NCBI GenBank assembly: GCA_019614645.1
Contig: JABWDB010000003.1
Span: forward strand, 19,305,001-19,369,000
Origin: Stratiolaelaps scimitus
Lineage: Eukaryota; Arthropoda; Arachnida; Mesostigmata; Laelapidae
Reading direction: 5' to 3'
DNA length: 64,000 nt
A program made the position numbers and the translations under genes. Below the pieces are notes generated by a model. It made no database searches, was not told where the DNA came from, and saw only the letters and a list, made by a program, of their open reading frames with translations. This document shows, piece by piece, positions 33,132 through 46,100 of the stretch; position 1 is the first letter of the stretch; each line of letters starts with the position of its first letter.

Positions 33132-34818
33132 ATGAAACAGTGTGGGCCACAGTTTTGGCCATTCTATAAAATTAACTCTCAGTTTAATATGAGGGTATCG
33201 TTATTATTATTATTATTACTACTATAAGTATAAAATATGGGTATATAGCATGAATGCCATCCATACCTCTTCCTAGTCACCTCGACTACGGCATCGGACC
33301 GAACGACCGTTGCGCAATCGGGTAGAGTTCAATGGAGCGATAGTGAAGGAGAGCACCTACGGTAGCCTCAGCCGTAAAGTTATTCCTGGAGAGCGCGGGT
33401 CGAATATTTATCGGGGCCGAGGGAGCGATTTCGATGTAAATAATAAAACCAGAAATGTGCGCCGCTTCGATGAAGCTCAGCTGAGCTCGGTTAGAGTTCA
33501 GCACAGCTCAACAATGCCGTCCCTAGGCGCCGGCACTAAATCGGTAAAGAATATGGCCATAATCAACGATTCCTGTACCCTGGACGTGTGGCCACCGATG
33601 TGAATTGTTTAGAGTTAAATGAAATATTGGTCCAGTTGTTTGTCTACTAGTAAATGCGTATGCACACGTTACGTGTAAACTCGCTTGGGTCGAGTCAACT
33701 GTCGTCGGTCAGCTGTCAGAGCAAACGGACGGACACAGATAAAATATGAATGCCGAAAAAGGCTATTCGCAATATAATATACATAGGAATATATTGACAT
33801 CATGCCTATAAACAGTATTCAACTTTGTGCATCTGAATGTGATAACTTTCAGTCGACTTGTACATTTGCTGTAGGCAGACCATTCTGTGCGAGAGGAATG
33901 TACCTTTGAACAGGGTGCGGTTTGTTGTCGTTCGTCGGACTGCTCAAATCCGCTCGATCGCCCTCTCAGAAGCAGGCTCGCCGAGAGTGAGCGTTGTTGT
34001 GCGATGCTCGGATCAGCCGATCCGCGATCGGATACAGGAATCACCGTCAAGCGTCGCTCGTCCTAGACAACGACGATGACAATGATCATCATCATTATCA
34101 TAAACAACAACAAGGGACTCACGGTGGCACAAGGCTATAATTAACGAACGGGAAAGGTCCTCCCGGATTTTTCGCTGGGTGGGACTCGCCGCAACCGATC
34201 GTCCGGCGGTGACCGACGCATTGCCGATACAGCTCGTACGCTACGGCAAAGTATCGTAGACGTCTACGCTTTGTTGTCGTCGCGTATGAGCATCGGCGAT
34301 GTCGACGAAGGTCCACATAGCCTCATCCGTTGAGGATCGTCAAGACGAGACACTCCACTGAAGAATCGATGGCTCGAATGAAGCGAAACCATATGAGCAG
34401 CCTTCGTCCCAGTGCGCATTGTCTTTATGCGTTTAGTTCTTCGCCATCTTCACCCATACGCCCCCCTGCCATTAGTGGGCGCGGGGCAGTAACGCCGAGT
34501 TAGTCAACGCGAGGGTGGATGTTGCTGTGAAGCAGCAATCGTGACGCCGAAAGTGGGTCGTGTTTCGTAGCTGTTGCCGATGGCGTCCTCGCCGAGCTGA
34601 GGCCAGGATACAAGCTAAAATGTGTTGCACATAAAGATCGGTGGTGTAATGCTATACGGTGTATGTGATCGTTTCCACCACGTTCACAGCTATGGCCAGG
34701 CAAGAGAAATGAACATTTGAAGGTTATCCCACATCACTCCATAGGTTTCAAATCACCTCAGCTCACTGCGGAGGACCAAATCAGAACTCAATATCGAGTT
34801 GATATCAACTTAAGCAAA

Positions 34819-34971
34819 ATGGTGCATAGTGAAACTCGCAGGTTAGATGTTGTTGCCATGTGTCGGGTCGGCAATTCTGAAGGAACAGATGCTGCGCATT
34901 GTTCAGATGCGTTTCACAATGAAAAAAGGCCTCATTTAGAAGATAACGACAGGGACAGTCGAATGGCATAA
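34819..34971 (+). CDS. Small hypothetical ORF, 50 aa
   Basis: ATG at 34819 sits in an excellent context (AAAATGG, A at -3 and G at +4). The product MVHSETRRLDVVAMCRVGNS... is hydrophilic and acidic toward the end, stopping at TAA. The frame also continues upstream without stops to about 34717, preceded by a pyrimidine-poor CAG acceptor-like site, so it could be a terminal exon. No motif recognised. Confidence 0.22.
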   Translation: MVHSETRRLDVVAMCRVGNSEGTDAAHCSDAFHNEKRPHLEDNDRDSRMA

Positions 34972-35336
34972 ACTTATCAACTGACACCTAAGTTTTTTTT
35001 GTACATAATAATTTAACCATTTGTAGAAGAACGTTGCGTTTCACTTTCGGTCTTGTATCATTATGCCTGGTTGGCCCAGGTGACCCCGTAGGCCAACAGC
35101 CGGCATGTACAATGTGCACACATATTACATATGCATATTTTACGAGTGTCAACGACCACTACGAGAGTGACCCTTGGAGAAGTATCCCAACCCTCGATAT
35201 ATAACTGTCCCTCATCTCATCATTCATGGCGTGGCAGAGGAAGGGAGCCCGTGCGATGCCCGGATACCCATTCGCTCCCTGTACTAATATTTTACACCTT
35301 TGCTCGGGCAATTGAGATAGAGTGTGTGACCATGCA

Positions 35337-35355
35337 AGAGAGAGAGAGAGAGAGA
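35337..35355. repeat. (GA)n microsatellite
   Basis: About nine GA units. Confidence 0.95.
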
Positions 35356-35456
35356 TAGAAGAAGCGGAAATTCATAGCGTTTCTTAACTGGCGTTGGCGA
35401 GCCAACCAACTGGTTCGCCTGCAGCCTATATTTATTTATATATAAATATAAACTTT

Positions 35457-35476
35457 GCTTATATATATATATAAGC
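35457..35476. repeat. 20-bp AT palindrome
   Basis: GCTT and AAGC flank a TA run, forming a perfect 20-bp palindrome; it sits in a longer TA-rich tract. Confidence 0.9.
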
Positions 35477-35866
35477 ATATATATATATAGGGAGAGAGAG
35501 AGATACAAAGAGTTACACATAGAGTATAAAGCGAAAAGCTGCTATATGATACGATGGATCGTGTGCAGAGAAAGAGAGATGGGCTACACGCTGGAAAAGG
35601 CAGCCCTTCCTGTTCGGGATGTGTACGCCCGCTCTGCTGGTATCCAGCTGCTCTATCTATCACATATATAATAATAGTAATTGACCCCTATATCGATATA
35701 TATATATATAAAAAAGAGACAACCTTTGTCTCTCCGCTGCTGGTTTCAACGAGAGACCCTAGCGTAGCTAGCAACTGCGCGGATGAGATGATTGCCTATC
35801 TATAGCCGTTGCATTATATTTAGTGGGCAGACGAGGAAAGGCAAAGAAGAAGCTCTAGCTACAGAG

Positions 35867-35935
35867 AGACTCTATAGAGAGAGAGAGAGCGAGAGAGAGA
35901 GACACACACAGACACAGAGAGAGGGAGAGAGAGAT
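35867..35935. repeat. Purine-rich GA/CA degenerate repeat
   Basis: About 70 bases made almost only of GA, with a CA segment inside. Confidence 0.93.
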
Positions 35936-37055
35936 AGCTACAGCCATAGACAACCCCATAGACCGGACACAGCCATCCGTCCGAGGCAAAACCAGAAGTG
36001 GCCGTACCATCGTCCATAGGCTCACACAGGCAACAGACACAGGCTGGACCAGCGGGACATATTAGCCCAGATTCCGTCGGCCGAATACCAACAAGGCTTT
36101 TAGGCGATTGGAGACAGCAGCAGCAGCAGGAAGCTACCAGTAGACCCTGTTATGCGTTGGCGTTCGCGTTTCGCCGGTTCGGTTGAACGCGGGAGGGTAA
36201 GGCGACTCGATGGAAGCGATCCGGAGGCTGGCTCTCCCTGTGGCTTGGCCGGCCCGATGAGGCCGACACGACGACGATGCTTAGTTCCTATGGGAGAGGC
36301 GAATGCTGCGCTTCGCCTGAGGCCAATCTAGTGTTCGGGCTATTCCGTCCGAACATAACATACTCCGGCCCCGAGACTGCAGCCGTTGCAGCAGGCTATT
36401 ACGGCCACCTATCATGGATTTCGCGTGGTGGAGTGGAGTTTTGGACAGCGATCCCTAGCGTTGTGTTGCGGCCACTGTGTGGCTAGCGTAGCCTGTTTGT
36501 CTGCGCACGTGTGAGTGTATCGCGCATGTCTATTCCTCTACGCTCCGACAGCGCCGTTGGTCAGCTTAGCTTGGCTCTTAGCGGCAGTGCTCAACGCGCA
36601 ACCACTATTAATACTACTTCTACTTGCCACTGCTATGCTATCGTGTAATATTTGCAAAAGCTGGCTGAGCTTTTGTGGTAAGCGTTCACCAGTGTACGCG
36701 TACACTTCGGCGCGCGTTTAGCCGCAAAGTCTAGCGGATCTGCCGATCAGGGTGCCCCGGAACAGAATGGCTACGGCAGCCAGCCAGCCACTTACCCAGT
36801 GTGCTACACGCGTCTTCATTCGAGAAATGCTCCGCCCTATTCGTCGCTATAAACTATAGACCGAGAGAGCCTTCTAGGCCGAGGGCAGCAACCTGTTGTT
36901 CGGCCACCGCGCGCCGTTGTGGACACCACCGTGTTCGTTCCATGGCCACAAATGTGCCCAGGCTAGCCTAGGCTCTGACCACCACTCGCCGATATAAATT
37001 CCTTTGTTGCTGATGGTGGTTGAGACAGTGGTGCGCTGCGAGTCGAGATGGTTGA

Positions 37056-37706
37056 CCTATAAGTCAGCCGAATGATAACAGCGGGCGGGCGGGCGGACGG
37101 CACGACCGAGGGGCTAATGCGCTTCGCTACCGCTCATGTGCTCTTCGGTTAAAACTGCCGCCGTCCAGGGTCGAAGCTTCAGGGCCGCTGCCCCCAACGG
37201 CCGCAGGAGGAGTAGATTATAGGCTGAGGGATAACGGGGAAGCTACAGAACGGCCCGAACATATAGGGAGATTGAGCTTCGGAGGTTTGCGTCGTATCTC
37301 GTTAGAATTCCATGACCGCCGTTGGTCAACGACGAACGGCCACTATATAACTAACCAGCAGAACTACTACCACAACCAGCGCGGGTACTACCACTACTAC
37401 TACTTATGGGTGGTTGCCCCTCTATTGTTGTTGTGGCTGGGCCGGTGGCGAGAGACAGGGAGGTGGGTGCTGTTAAATCTGCCCGAAGCTAACGCCACTC
37501 GAGCCCCTCGCTCGGGAGACATTGCCTGGAGAATCCAGCGAGTCCAGCCCCTCCACAGGTGTTCTGACCGCCAACAAGGTACATTTATATCCGTGGTGTC
37601 AGTTTGTCTAGGTACGTGTCCTCATGTACGAGTTTTCGCAGGGGGTTCAAAGAGAGTGTGTGCGTGTGTGTGTTCCGAGTATTTTGCTGCTTATATAATT
37701 CTATAG
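37056..37706 (+). CDS. Open frame without ATG, 216 sense codons
   Basis: Open from just after TGA at 37053 to TAG ending at 37706, with no in-frame ATG. It could therefore only be an internal or terminal exon. The reading contains GGVDYRLRDNGEATERPEHI, a tyrosine-rich run from TAC repeats (RGYYHYYYLW), then a hydrophobic segment WVVAPLLLLWLGRW that could span a membrane. Donor-like sites lie at 37580 (AAG|GTACAT) and about 37612 (TAG|GTACGT). No family is recognised. About one frame this long is expected by chance. Confidence 0.22.
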   Translation, partial: PISQPNDNSGRAGGRHDRGANALRYRSCALRLKLPPSRVEASGPLPPTAAGGVDYRLRDNGEATERPEHIGRLSFGGLRRISLEFHDRRWSTTNGHYITNQQNYYHNQRGYYHYYYLWVVAPLLLLWLGRWRETGRWVLLNLPEANATRAPRSGDIAWRIQRVQPLHRCSDRQQGTFISVVSVCLGTCPHVRVFAGGSKRVCACVCSEYFAAYIIL

Positions 37707-40457
37707 ATATGCTGTTTTGCAGATAGGCGGCATGGGGAGGACTGGCGCCACTTTCAAATTAGGCGGAGTCAACTCGTAGACACTAACCCAAGCAGAGATT
37801 ATCATCTTGCCACTTGGATGACAGGGAGCTAGGGTGAGGGTGGTCGTCGTGGACATAGGCGTGTCATAGTTTCCGACTGTTACAAACGTAAACACGTCTA
37901 GGAAGTAGATGCACGGGTACAGAGGGTACTTGTATAAAATGGATAAAATACATTTATAATGTTGGACTGCCATATATATATATATAACATTTTTTGCTGT
38001 AGTAAGCTACCTGGTTGTTTGCATGATGTCCTCGATAGATTTGTATTCAAAGAGATTTAATTAGTATATGCTACACCTTCCCATTGGGTATTGTTATCAT
38101 AAGATGCGAACGTTGCAGAATTAGGAACCTATCAGTTCAGGGAATAAATCATAAATATGATGAATCGCCATTACAAAAAAAATGCCTTCACACAGTCCCA
38201 ACGAACTTTGTCCGCAGTCTTCAATGAAATTAGGTATCGTAAATCGCATTATCTCTATGCATGACCCTAAGACATTACCTCAGTCGAGAAGATATATCTA
38301 GGTTCAGTTGCACTGGATGTACGATGCTCTTGAACTAACTGCAGGAGGTGTCCTATCACGATTCCTGCCCGTATCATCGAACGGCACCACCGGTTCTAGT
38401 GTAGTGTATACACACCTTCAACAACATACGATCCATTTGTGTGGACGTCTGTCTGTGTTGAGTCGCCAGTTCATCTACTATGGCAAGAGAATGGGGAGAT
38501 TGGTACCTTCGCTTTTGCGAGTAGCCATTGAGAATTGTGTCGTTACAAATCGGTATCTCTCTCTCTAATCTCGGTCTGCCCTAAGTATTTGTGCATGGCT
38601 ACGGATATCCGCATGCATACTCACTGTCTCTCTCTCTCTCGCTCTCTCTCACCGTCTGTCTCTTCAGATCTCTGAATCCGAATCGTACAATCAGTGTCTT
38701 CTCTGAATAAGTAACACATGCGAGTCCACGTGTCAGAAGAACACGAGCACGATGACACGATGTTGTCCGACACTTGTAAGTACCTTCGAGTAGGCGATCC
38801 GTCCGTCGAGTCCTCGTAGCCTCCAAGGCAAAGTATCGTGAGTGTGTTTCAGCGCAGGCGAGATTTCTCGTTGTTCCTTTGTCCCTCTACCTACAGCTGG
38901 GTGTCCTCACCGGCATCATGACGACCTACCACCCCGCGAATACAGCACGAGTCATATGGCTGTGAAACGATGCTATAATATAACTATACATACAGTGTGT
39001 CTGTGCTTACGTATGTCCATCTACCTGCTCGTAGTTAGGCGCGGATTGCTCAAACGAAAGGAACATCATGGACCGCTAACGGGTCGAAGTTGTAGTCGGA
39101 CTCTCGTCCGACGGATTGAGCCCATACTCACTTACACCATGGTTCCGCCTCAGTCATACAAGCATCCAATGGGCAGGCGGCTTGCCAGGCAAGACGTTGT
39201 ATCCCGTATCCCGGGCAGTGGCTACATATGAGCAGTGCTCACCGCTCATTCGTAATTTCATCCAAATGGCTGTGTCCACGCAAGGGGCGTTACTTCTTCG
39301 TTTCTCTTTCTTCATGTGTTTTAAACTGCCAACCCGAACACGAACAATTTGCTCAGTCTACGAGAAGACATTGGGGTCTGTCCACAGCTTTGTGTGCGCG
39401 GGGCTCTCTGTGCGCCTGTGTGGGGTGGTATCTATAGGATGGCTACTAAGACTGTTCTACCTATGAGCTATGGGCACTATAGACAAAAAAAAGAGAACAC
39501 TGCCAGCAGCGCTACAATTGTTAACGTGTGTTCTATCTTTTGGATGGACATGACGCAACGACAATGACAACAAGAGCTATTTTTACTCGCCGCTATAACG
39601 TGGAGGGTAACGGAGAGCGCGTGGTGTATGCCATTCATTTCATATGATGATGGTACATATGGGCCGCATGATGTAATGGTAGAAATACGGGGCATACTGT
39701 CCGTCGGCGAGAATATGCGTAGAATTGTAACGGTGACAATATGCTATGATATATGAAATGTGGCCGAACGCCGTTATTACGTAGATGCACTGGTCAGCAT
39801 GATGTGGAAAATGCCTAAAGAACAAAATCAGATTATGGACTTTGCTTGGAGAGGTTTGAATAATCGGGACCCTGCAGGGGCATTCAAGATAGAACAGACG
39901 TAACGATGGGAGAGTCTCGGAATGAGGGAGAATATCAGCCTTTGGTTAAATACAGGTTATCATCTTCCAAGACTTACTATAGTGAATATATCGAGTGAAT
40001 GACTGAAATCAATACCACTTTCGGTTGGCTTATGCTCCACATACGCGCGAAATGCAGTAACGTTGGTACTGGCGTATCATCAAGTTCGACGTTTATTTGC
40101 GTTTCGTCCCCGTCTACCCAACAGCAGCCTATGAAATTCGTAGCAACGCCAACTCCAGGTGTAGGTGCATGTGTGCCCATGTATTATATGCATATTGAGT
40201 GCTGTGTGCAATTGATAAATATTATTTATAATAATTGAACTAGAGATGATTTGACCTTAAAAATTATGCGTGAACCTGATGTGTTATTGGCTTGCATATG
40301 TGTCATTAGTGCACAGTAGAAAATCAACTAAATTGCCGTTTCCCTCGATCGATGTATGTTCACCTTTCAATTCTGTCCCGAATGTTGTCGATGTCCGGAT
40401 AACGAAAACATCGGTCTGGCGTCGTTTTTCGCGGTCTGAATCCCACAATAGCTCCTC
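37707..40457. other. Intergenic or intronic, no gene seen
   Basis: AT-leaning with a CT run at about 38620-38650. A minus frame at 37701-37973 and plus frames at 38842-39466 are unrecognised and overlap in several phases. Confidence 0.6.
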
Positions 40458-41162
40458 ATGTTGGATACTGCTTCGCGCATAGTATTCTTTTTACCTGTTA
40501 CTGGCAAGCTTGAAACCAACCTGGAGCACACTTACACACTCGGCAATGACAAGAATGAAAGTGGGATCGGCTTTCCTTTCCTGCTAAGCAGGGGGGGGCA
40601 AGGCTTCCCGAGAGAAATGAAGAGACATCGAACCTTCGCGGAATTTCATCATCAGTCTCGCTCCGAGTCGATCTCACTCTCTCGTCCTGTCTATGGTGTT
40701 CGAATTCTATCGAAGCGTCGTCGTCGTCGTCATATTCTTTTCGTTTCTTTGCTCCCGGCTGACGATAGCGGGACCGTGGGCCCGGGCTCGCGCCTGCTCC
40801 GGGGGGTCGGCGCCTACACCGCGCGTCCACTGTTGGTGCTCGCACTCATCACTTTCGTTGTGTTTCATCGTCTTCTCTCGCGAAGTGCGAACGAGCCGAC
40901 GGCTTGTCTCTCTGTCGGCAAATCTCCTGAGACCGTCCGTCTGTTGAGACGAATCCAGCCCCATTCGGCGCCTTGCAACGATCAACTCGTCGAACGACAA
41001 CGAACCAAGGCAAAGGCGGCGAGGAAAGCCGAATCGCCGCAGCCGCCCTCAGTACCACGATTACACACACGCACACACAGACGCTCACGATCGCTAGATC
41101 GTCGGCAGGTTGGCAGCTCGTGCCGGTCGCCACCGCCGCCCGCTTTAATCAACAGTGACTAA
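40458..41162 (+). CDS. Hypothetical ORF, 234 aa, possible one-pass membrane protein
   Basis: A true ATG-to-TAA frame, the longest of that kind here, beginning MLDTASRIVFFLPVTGKLET. Around residues 122-140 it has a hydrophobic segment RPLLVLALITFVVFHRLL flanked by arginines, which could be a membrane anchor. An Arg run (CGT repeat) and a basic, proline/serine-rich tail follow. Start context is weak. Overlapping minus frames of 94-115 codons and CpG richness mean stop depletion may be compositional. No domain is recognised; it could also be a leader region. Confidence 0.27.
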   Translation: MLDTASRIVFFLPVTGKLETNLEHTYTLGNDKNESGIGFPFLLSRGGQGFPREMKRHRTFAEFHHQSRSESISLSRPVYGVRILSKRRRRRHILFVSLLPADDSGTVGPGSRLLRGVGAYTARPLLVLALITFVVFHRLLSRSANEPTACLSVGKSPETVRLLRRIQPHSAPCNDQLVERQRTKAKAARKAESPQPPSVPRLHTRTHRRSRSLDRRQVGSSCRSPPPPALINSD

Positions 41163-42559
41163 AATCCGACGTCACCAACTTGCTCAGTGTGCCAGCCAGC
41201 CAGCCAGTCACTCCGCGCCTGCGCAATATAGCGCAGTGCAGTGCAATCAGTCAGTCAGTGGGCGAGTCGTTCGACTCCGAGGAGCCGAGACCCGCGGTCT
41301 CTTTCTGCATTCGGCTGGTCTCTGCTCATACTCACATACCCATTCCTAACCCCTGCGCCCGGCCTTCCTCTAGCTTGCCTTACCTTACTTTTGCCTATAC
41401 TTAACTTCTCTTAATGTGGCCCTTTGGCGACCGCGTATGTACCTCACCCGGGATATGGACGGACCCTGCCTTCGCTGTCATGGTCACATTCTGTCGCAGA
41501 GTCCTTCCGCAGGTGCCACATACAGCGATTGCAGTCGGTGGCAGTGGATCTCGTCAGATAAGGACATCAAGATAAATGTTCGCCTCGGCTGGACTCGTCT
41601 CGAACGGTAAACACACGGAGAGGCATAGAACGCGACACAGGCGACCATGTACCATACCATGAAGTAGTAGTGGTCTAGGTGGTGATGGTGGAGCTACAAC
41701 ATTCTACACGACTAGGACAATGACGACAACACCACTGGCATCGCCAGCCGACCACTAACCAACGAACCGCTAAGTCGTGACACTACACTAAAAGACCTGT
41801 CGCTGCAGTCATACGCTGGCCATATATGAAGAGGCAAGAGAAAGAGAGAGAGAGCGCGTTATCGATCCAATTCGACGGCGCAGGAGATAAGTTGTCAACA
41901 TTAAGTGAACGCAGACGAAATAAGCGTCGCTTCATCTGCCAACAACCGAGGAGGAGTCGTTGGGGGGTGTTGGCACCATCAGCAGTATGGCTGCTGCTGC
42001 TGCTGCTGCTGCCGCTGCCGCCGCCGCCGCCGCCGTCACCACAACCGTGCTCGCCTCAGCTTCAACCTGTATGAGATCTGACGCGGCTGAACCTCAAGTC
42101 TCCCGCGTGGAGTTCGCCAAATGGACGAGCAGTGTGTGGTTGAACGACATTTTTGAATTTTGAGTAGGAGATCTCTCGTTGATGATAGCTGCTCGACCGG
42201 CGGCCACAACGGTGTCGCTGTACGATAGACAGGTGCGGCGGATGGTCTCGTCCCCTAGGTAGGTAGGTAGGTCCCCGTCCCGCAAGATCTATGCAGATCA
42301 TCGCGAAATCGACTAGTACTTCTACTACCACTACTGCCGCGACTACAGAAGCGCTACCATCAGTAGGACTTGGCTTTGTGCCAACCAGTGCGTTTGTCTA
42401 TCGTACTGAGCGGGGACAGCCGCACTCTCGAGGAATCGTGCCACAGATGAGAGGAAGCTTCAAGATAAGAAAGAAATTTATTTACAATAATAATAATAAT
42501 AATCGATACTTAATAAGTACGTTTGAAGGAACGACGTTTCTTTTATTAGGTATGTATAT
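41163..42559. other. CpG/CTG-rich tract
   Basis: Contains CCAG and CAGT repeats, CTG and CCG runs encoding a possible Ala run from an ATG at 41969 to 41989, and a TAGG repeat near 42255. It looks like leader-type sequence. No gene assigned. Confidence 0.5.
41991..42036. repeat. (CTG)7 and (CCG)n compound microsatellite
   Basis: Seven CTG units pass into about seven CCG-type units. Confidence 0.96.
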
Positions 42560-42606
42560 TTTAATAAATATCGTTTACCGAGACCCGCCAAACGATATTT
42601 ATTAAA
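42560..42606. repeat. 17-bp perfect hairpin, 13-base loop
   Basis: Left arm 42560-42576 (TTTAATAAATATCGTTT) and right arm 42590-42606 are exact reverse complements; the loop ACCGAGACCCGCC is GC-rich while the arms are AT-rich. A perfect stem of this length is not expected by chance. Confidence 0.94.
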
Positions 42607-43150
42607 GAACAAAATCGTTTGTCAACATCTCATTGGTATTTGTTCGATTATAGTGATTGCATTAATGTGCTTAATCTTATTGAGATTCAACAATGATTGA
42701 TAATTGCGCGTTGTCTTAATTATGATAGTTGTTTCGGTGTAAATAAAAAAAAGAACTATTTTTAAAATAGAACATTGCAATGAAGCTGTCGAGTTAAATA
42801 GCAGCCTATTTTCAAATGGACACTTTCTGGCAATAGTGTTTAGATGACGCCCTTTCGTTCTGCTATAGTTAAGAAATAGAGGACCCCAGGTGCGGCTTGT
42901 TGATACTTCTGCGACCTGCGGCAGACAAAATAGATATTGCTTTCTCCATTAAAATTGGAGCTGAAATCGAACTATACAATGAATGCTACAATTCATTGGA
43001 AGGTCGATCGATGATGATGCATCGAGTCGATTCAAGCTATCGTCCTCCTTAGGGGGAGTTTTTTTTTTTTATAAATTCGGTGCATCCTACAACGGAAAGG
43101 CCGGTAGGTAACAACAATCACAACAGATTCAAGAATAATTGAAACGCATG

Positions 43151-43172
43151 TATATATATATATATATATATA
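43151..43172. repeat. (TA)11 microsatellite
   Basis: Eleven TA units. Confidence 0.97.
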
Positions 43173-46100
43173 GCGTAATCTCACCAAGTGACAGTGTACA
43201 TTGCTATCGAAAGAAGAGCACCACCTGTCGTGACATACCCAGAGAACTTAAGCATTGTAAAAACTGCAGTTCCTTTAATAAATCAATAAGGCTTTACCTA
43301 CACCTCTGATTAACTCATCTATCCACGGTTTTTGCCCCGGTCTTTTGCTTCTGACACCTAGTTGAGTCAATTCTAGAAATTGTCTACCATGATCGTAGTC
43401 ACTGAGCCAGCAAGTGATATCGTATGGTTCCCCAGGGTATTCCAAACAGGCCAAACGGCGGAGAAGCATCCAGCGTGGTGTATAATGTTGTTATTGAACT
43501 AGAGGTTGCGCACAGCTTCGTTTGAGATCTTTACTGCCGGGACAGCGAGGGTCTTCGATCTCGGCCCGCGCCTCCTATGTCCTTAAGGCAACACAACTCC
43601 TCGTGCTTGGTTGACATCGTACTCGACACTATAACCGCAATGTCTGCCTGCTGTCCAACTTGCTCGGAAACGATATCGTATTGGCCCCCAGCGGTCGGTT
43701 TTGTCGGCGACCAGTTTCAACTTCGCAGACGGAAGGGGAAGGAGACGTACAAGATCATTTCGAACTGTTCGAACCACTCGAACTTCGGGACGAACTTGGA
43801 GACATCTACGACAGAGCAACAGGAGGCGTTTACTTCAACTACAATATACTACTTCTTTTTTGAAGGCTGGCATACGGACATGCCCACACACCGTGGGGAT
43901 ATACACATGCCAACACAGTGACCTCCGCCTTGCGGAACTGTTGACGATGTCCAACAGCATCGCCCTTCCCGATAACGCTAACTACAATTTACGACGATCA
44001 CCATCGCACTGTCACAACCGCTTGTCTCGAAACAACACTGCACCATGTATTCTCTACCAGTGGGTCGGTCGTCTGAGGTAGGCTACTTAGGCTCACGGTA
44101 AACGTTGGCAACGAGCGAAAATATAATAGATGAACTTGATGTCAGTCGGTCGGCAATCGATACCAAGTTGCGTGATCTCGAGATGTTTCAGCTGCTGATC
44201 TCAACAGTGCTCGCTATAACAACATGAGAGCATTTTCACGCGAATAATTTTACACCGCCATTTCACTGTTGCCGTCTCTGATGAACAGCGTAAACCAAGC
44301 CCAGTGCACGCCCGACCGGCGAGGCCGAACGATCGACCTATGCCTGATCAGCGATGATGTTCACGGTGCGTAGACAGTCACATCAGGCTACGATGGCCGT
44401 CCTATTGACGAATGATGCGGCCGCGGTTGAAGGTGATTGTGTGAAACAAAACACCCCTCACATGATGTCAGCCCCGTCACTGGTGCCACTTCGGCCTGAT
44501 GGTGAGGATGAAGTGTTCCTTAGTTGCGCCTGTCCTGTCGGGGCCTGTCTACCATTATTACATCAAGTGGCTGCCACGGTGAGGGGAGGTAACCGGGTTT
44601 TTATACATTCCCCTATATATATGTATCTCGGACTTCGTCTTCGCTACATGCGCACTGCTCAACTGCTAACTGAGTAAACGTAGGAGGTGCTAGCGTTAAC
44701 ACCTCGAATTCTAGCTCCAGAGATTAGACCGCCAGGCGATGGTTTTCGTGTGAGGAAATACGAGCGTGAGCGGGTTTGCGCGGAGTTATTTTTTGAAAAT
44801 TACCACCAATTATCTACAGCCCGACGACGAGAAGGATTGGCCCTCGATAGTTCATCCCTGTTCGCTCGTAACCCGCTGTACTCCCATAGATCCACGCTAG
44901 TAACCCATTAATTGATGTGCCAAAATTCTCTTTTTGTTCGATTCCTCTCTCTCTCTCTCTCTCCTTCTTTTTGTTCGCCCTCTCGTGCGCCCTCTTGATC
45001 TCTCTCTAATAATCGGCCCATCACGTTGAAATGTTGTTACTGCCGAGGATCACTTGTGTTTGAAGGCGTCCGTTTGAGGCAACAATCGCGGATCGTCCCT
45101 CTGTTGAGGGGTTGTCCACAGGTCCGTACTGACATAGTTGATACTGGCAATACATGATTGCTATTGTGCTCTGTTCGTGGCATTCCCCGTTGACGTGGCC
45201 AATGTCGTTCGCGCCTTTCGTTCCTGATGAGTGGTTGGTGGTAGAACACCATGGGCAATTTTTGATACCTGACACGCCGCTGCTGAGTGAGCGAGTCTCA
45301 GCCGATCCACACAATTGCGGTGTACGAACCACGACGCGATTGAACTTCAGACCGGTCTCGTCTAATTAGGCTTGTCTTCTTTAAAACCCGACCCAGCGTT
45401 AGCGAACGGTCTCGAAGAGGCCACTGCTAGGCAGACGCGCTGCTGCATGAGCGCGCCGGCGCCCAATACAGTCGTCTGTCCCAACACGCTACGGGCAGCA
45501 CCTACACTGATGGGAAGCCGCTGTCCCCTCCTCTCGTTTCCTATTCCAGCGACGGAGGGACTTAGCCTCCCTCAGATGGTAGCGATGCGCTGAGGGTTTG
45601 GGCCTCATATTCAAAGGGAGCTGGGATCGTCAGGGGAGTGGGTGGAGGTCGGGTTACCCAAATTGCCAGAGTGTATAATCGCCTCGACCCGTCGCCCCTT
45701 GGGAGCCACAGAGTCTGGAGCCGGCCGAAGACGACCACGGGCCAGGCTCTCCTGTCGGCTACGACAAGCCTCACCTCCGCGACTAGCGCCACCGCTCGCG
45801 AGCCGCTGGGCGGCTGGCACGGAAGGGGTTGCATAGCAGCAGCATTCGCGGAGGTGCCGATAGTGATGGTGGTGGCGGCGGCAGCGGCGAGTTCAGGGCG
45901 TCATTTCGGGCGCTGCGAGCTCCCTGCTTCCTATGTTGTATTAGGATGTGAGTGCCCGTGCGAGCAAGTGAACGAACCCGATGGGCTGAGGCGTCAAGGC
46001 TCGTTGAGGTGAAACGCCCAGCTAGCTTGTGGGAGCTGTGCGCACGGGGGTGTGTGGGGTGTGTGTGTGTGTTCGCATAGGGGTGGACGGCTCCCTTTGC

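Larger units (their letters stand above)
30551..34818. other. Intergenic or intronic, no gene seen
   Basis: Includes GT-rich and GGGG-rich sequence near 30700-31050, a 14-bp tandem duplication at 31801, a 22-bp tandem duplication at 33089 and a TTA run near 33200. Frames at 32031-32444 and 33310-33603 are 97-137 codons long, unrecognised and without good start context. A degraded Pol III B-box-like site occurs at about 31973. Confidence 0.55.
34972..37055. other. Repeat-rich intergenic sequence
   Basis: Dense TA and GA repeats at 35330-35950 followed by a GC-richer stretch. No supported gene. A TGG|GTAAGT donor-like site on the minus strand lies at about 36795. Confidence 0.6.
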
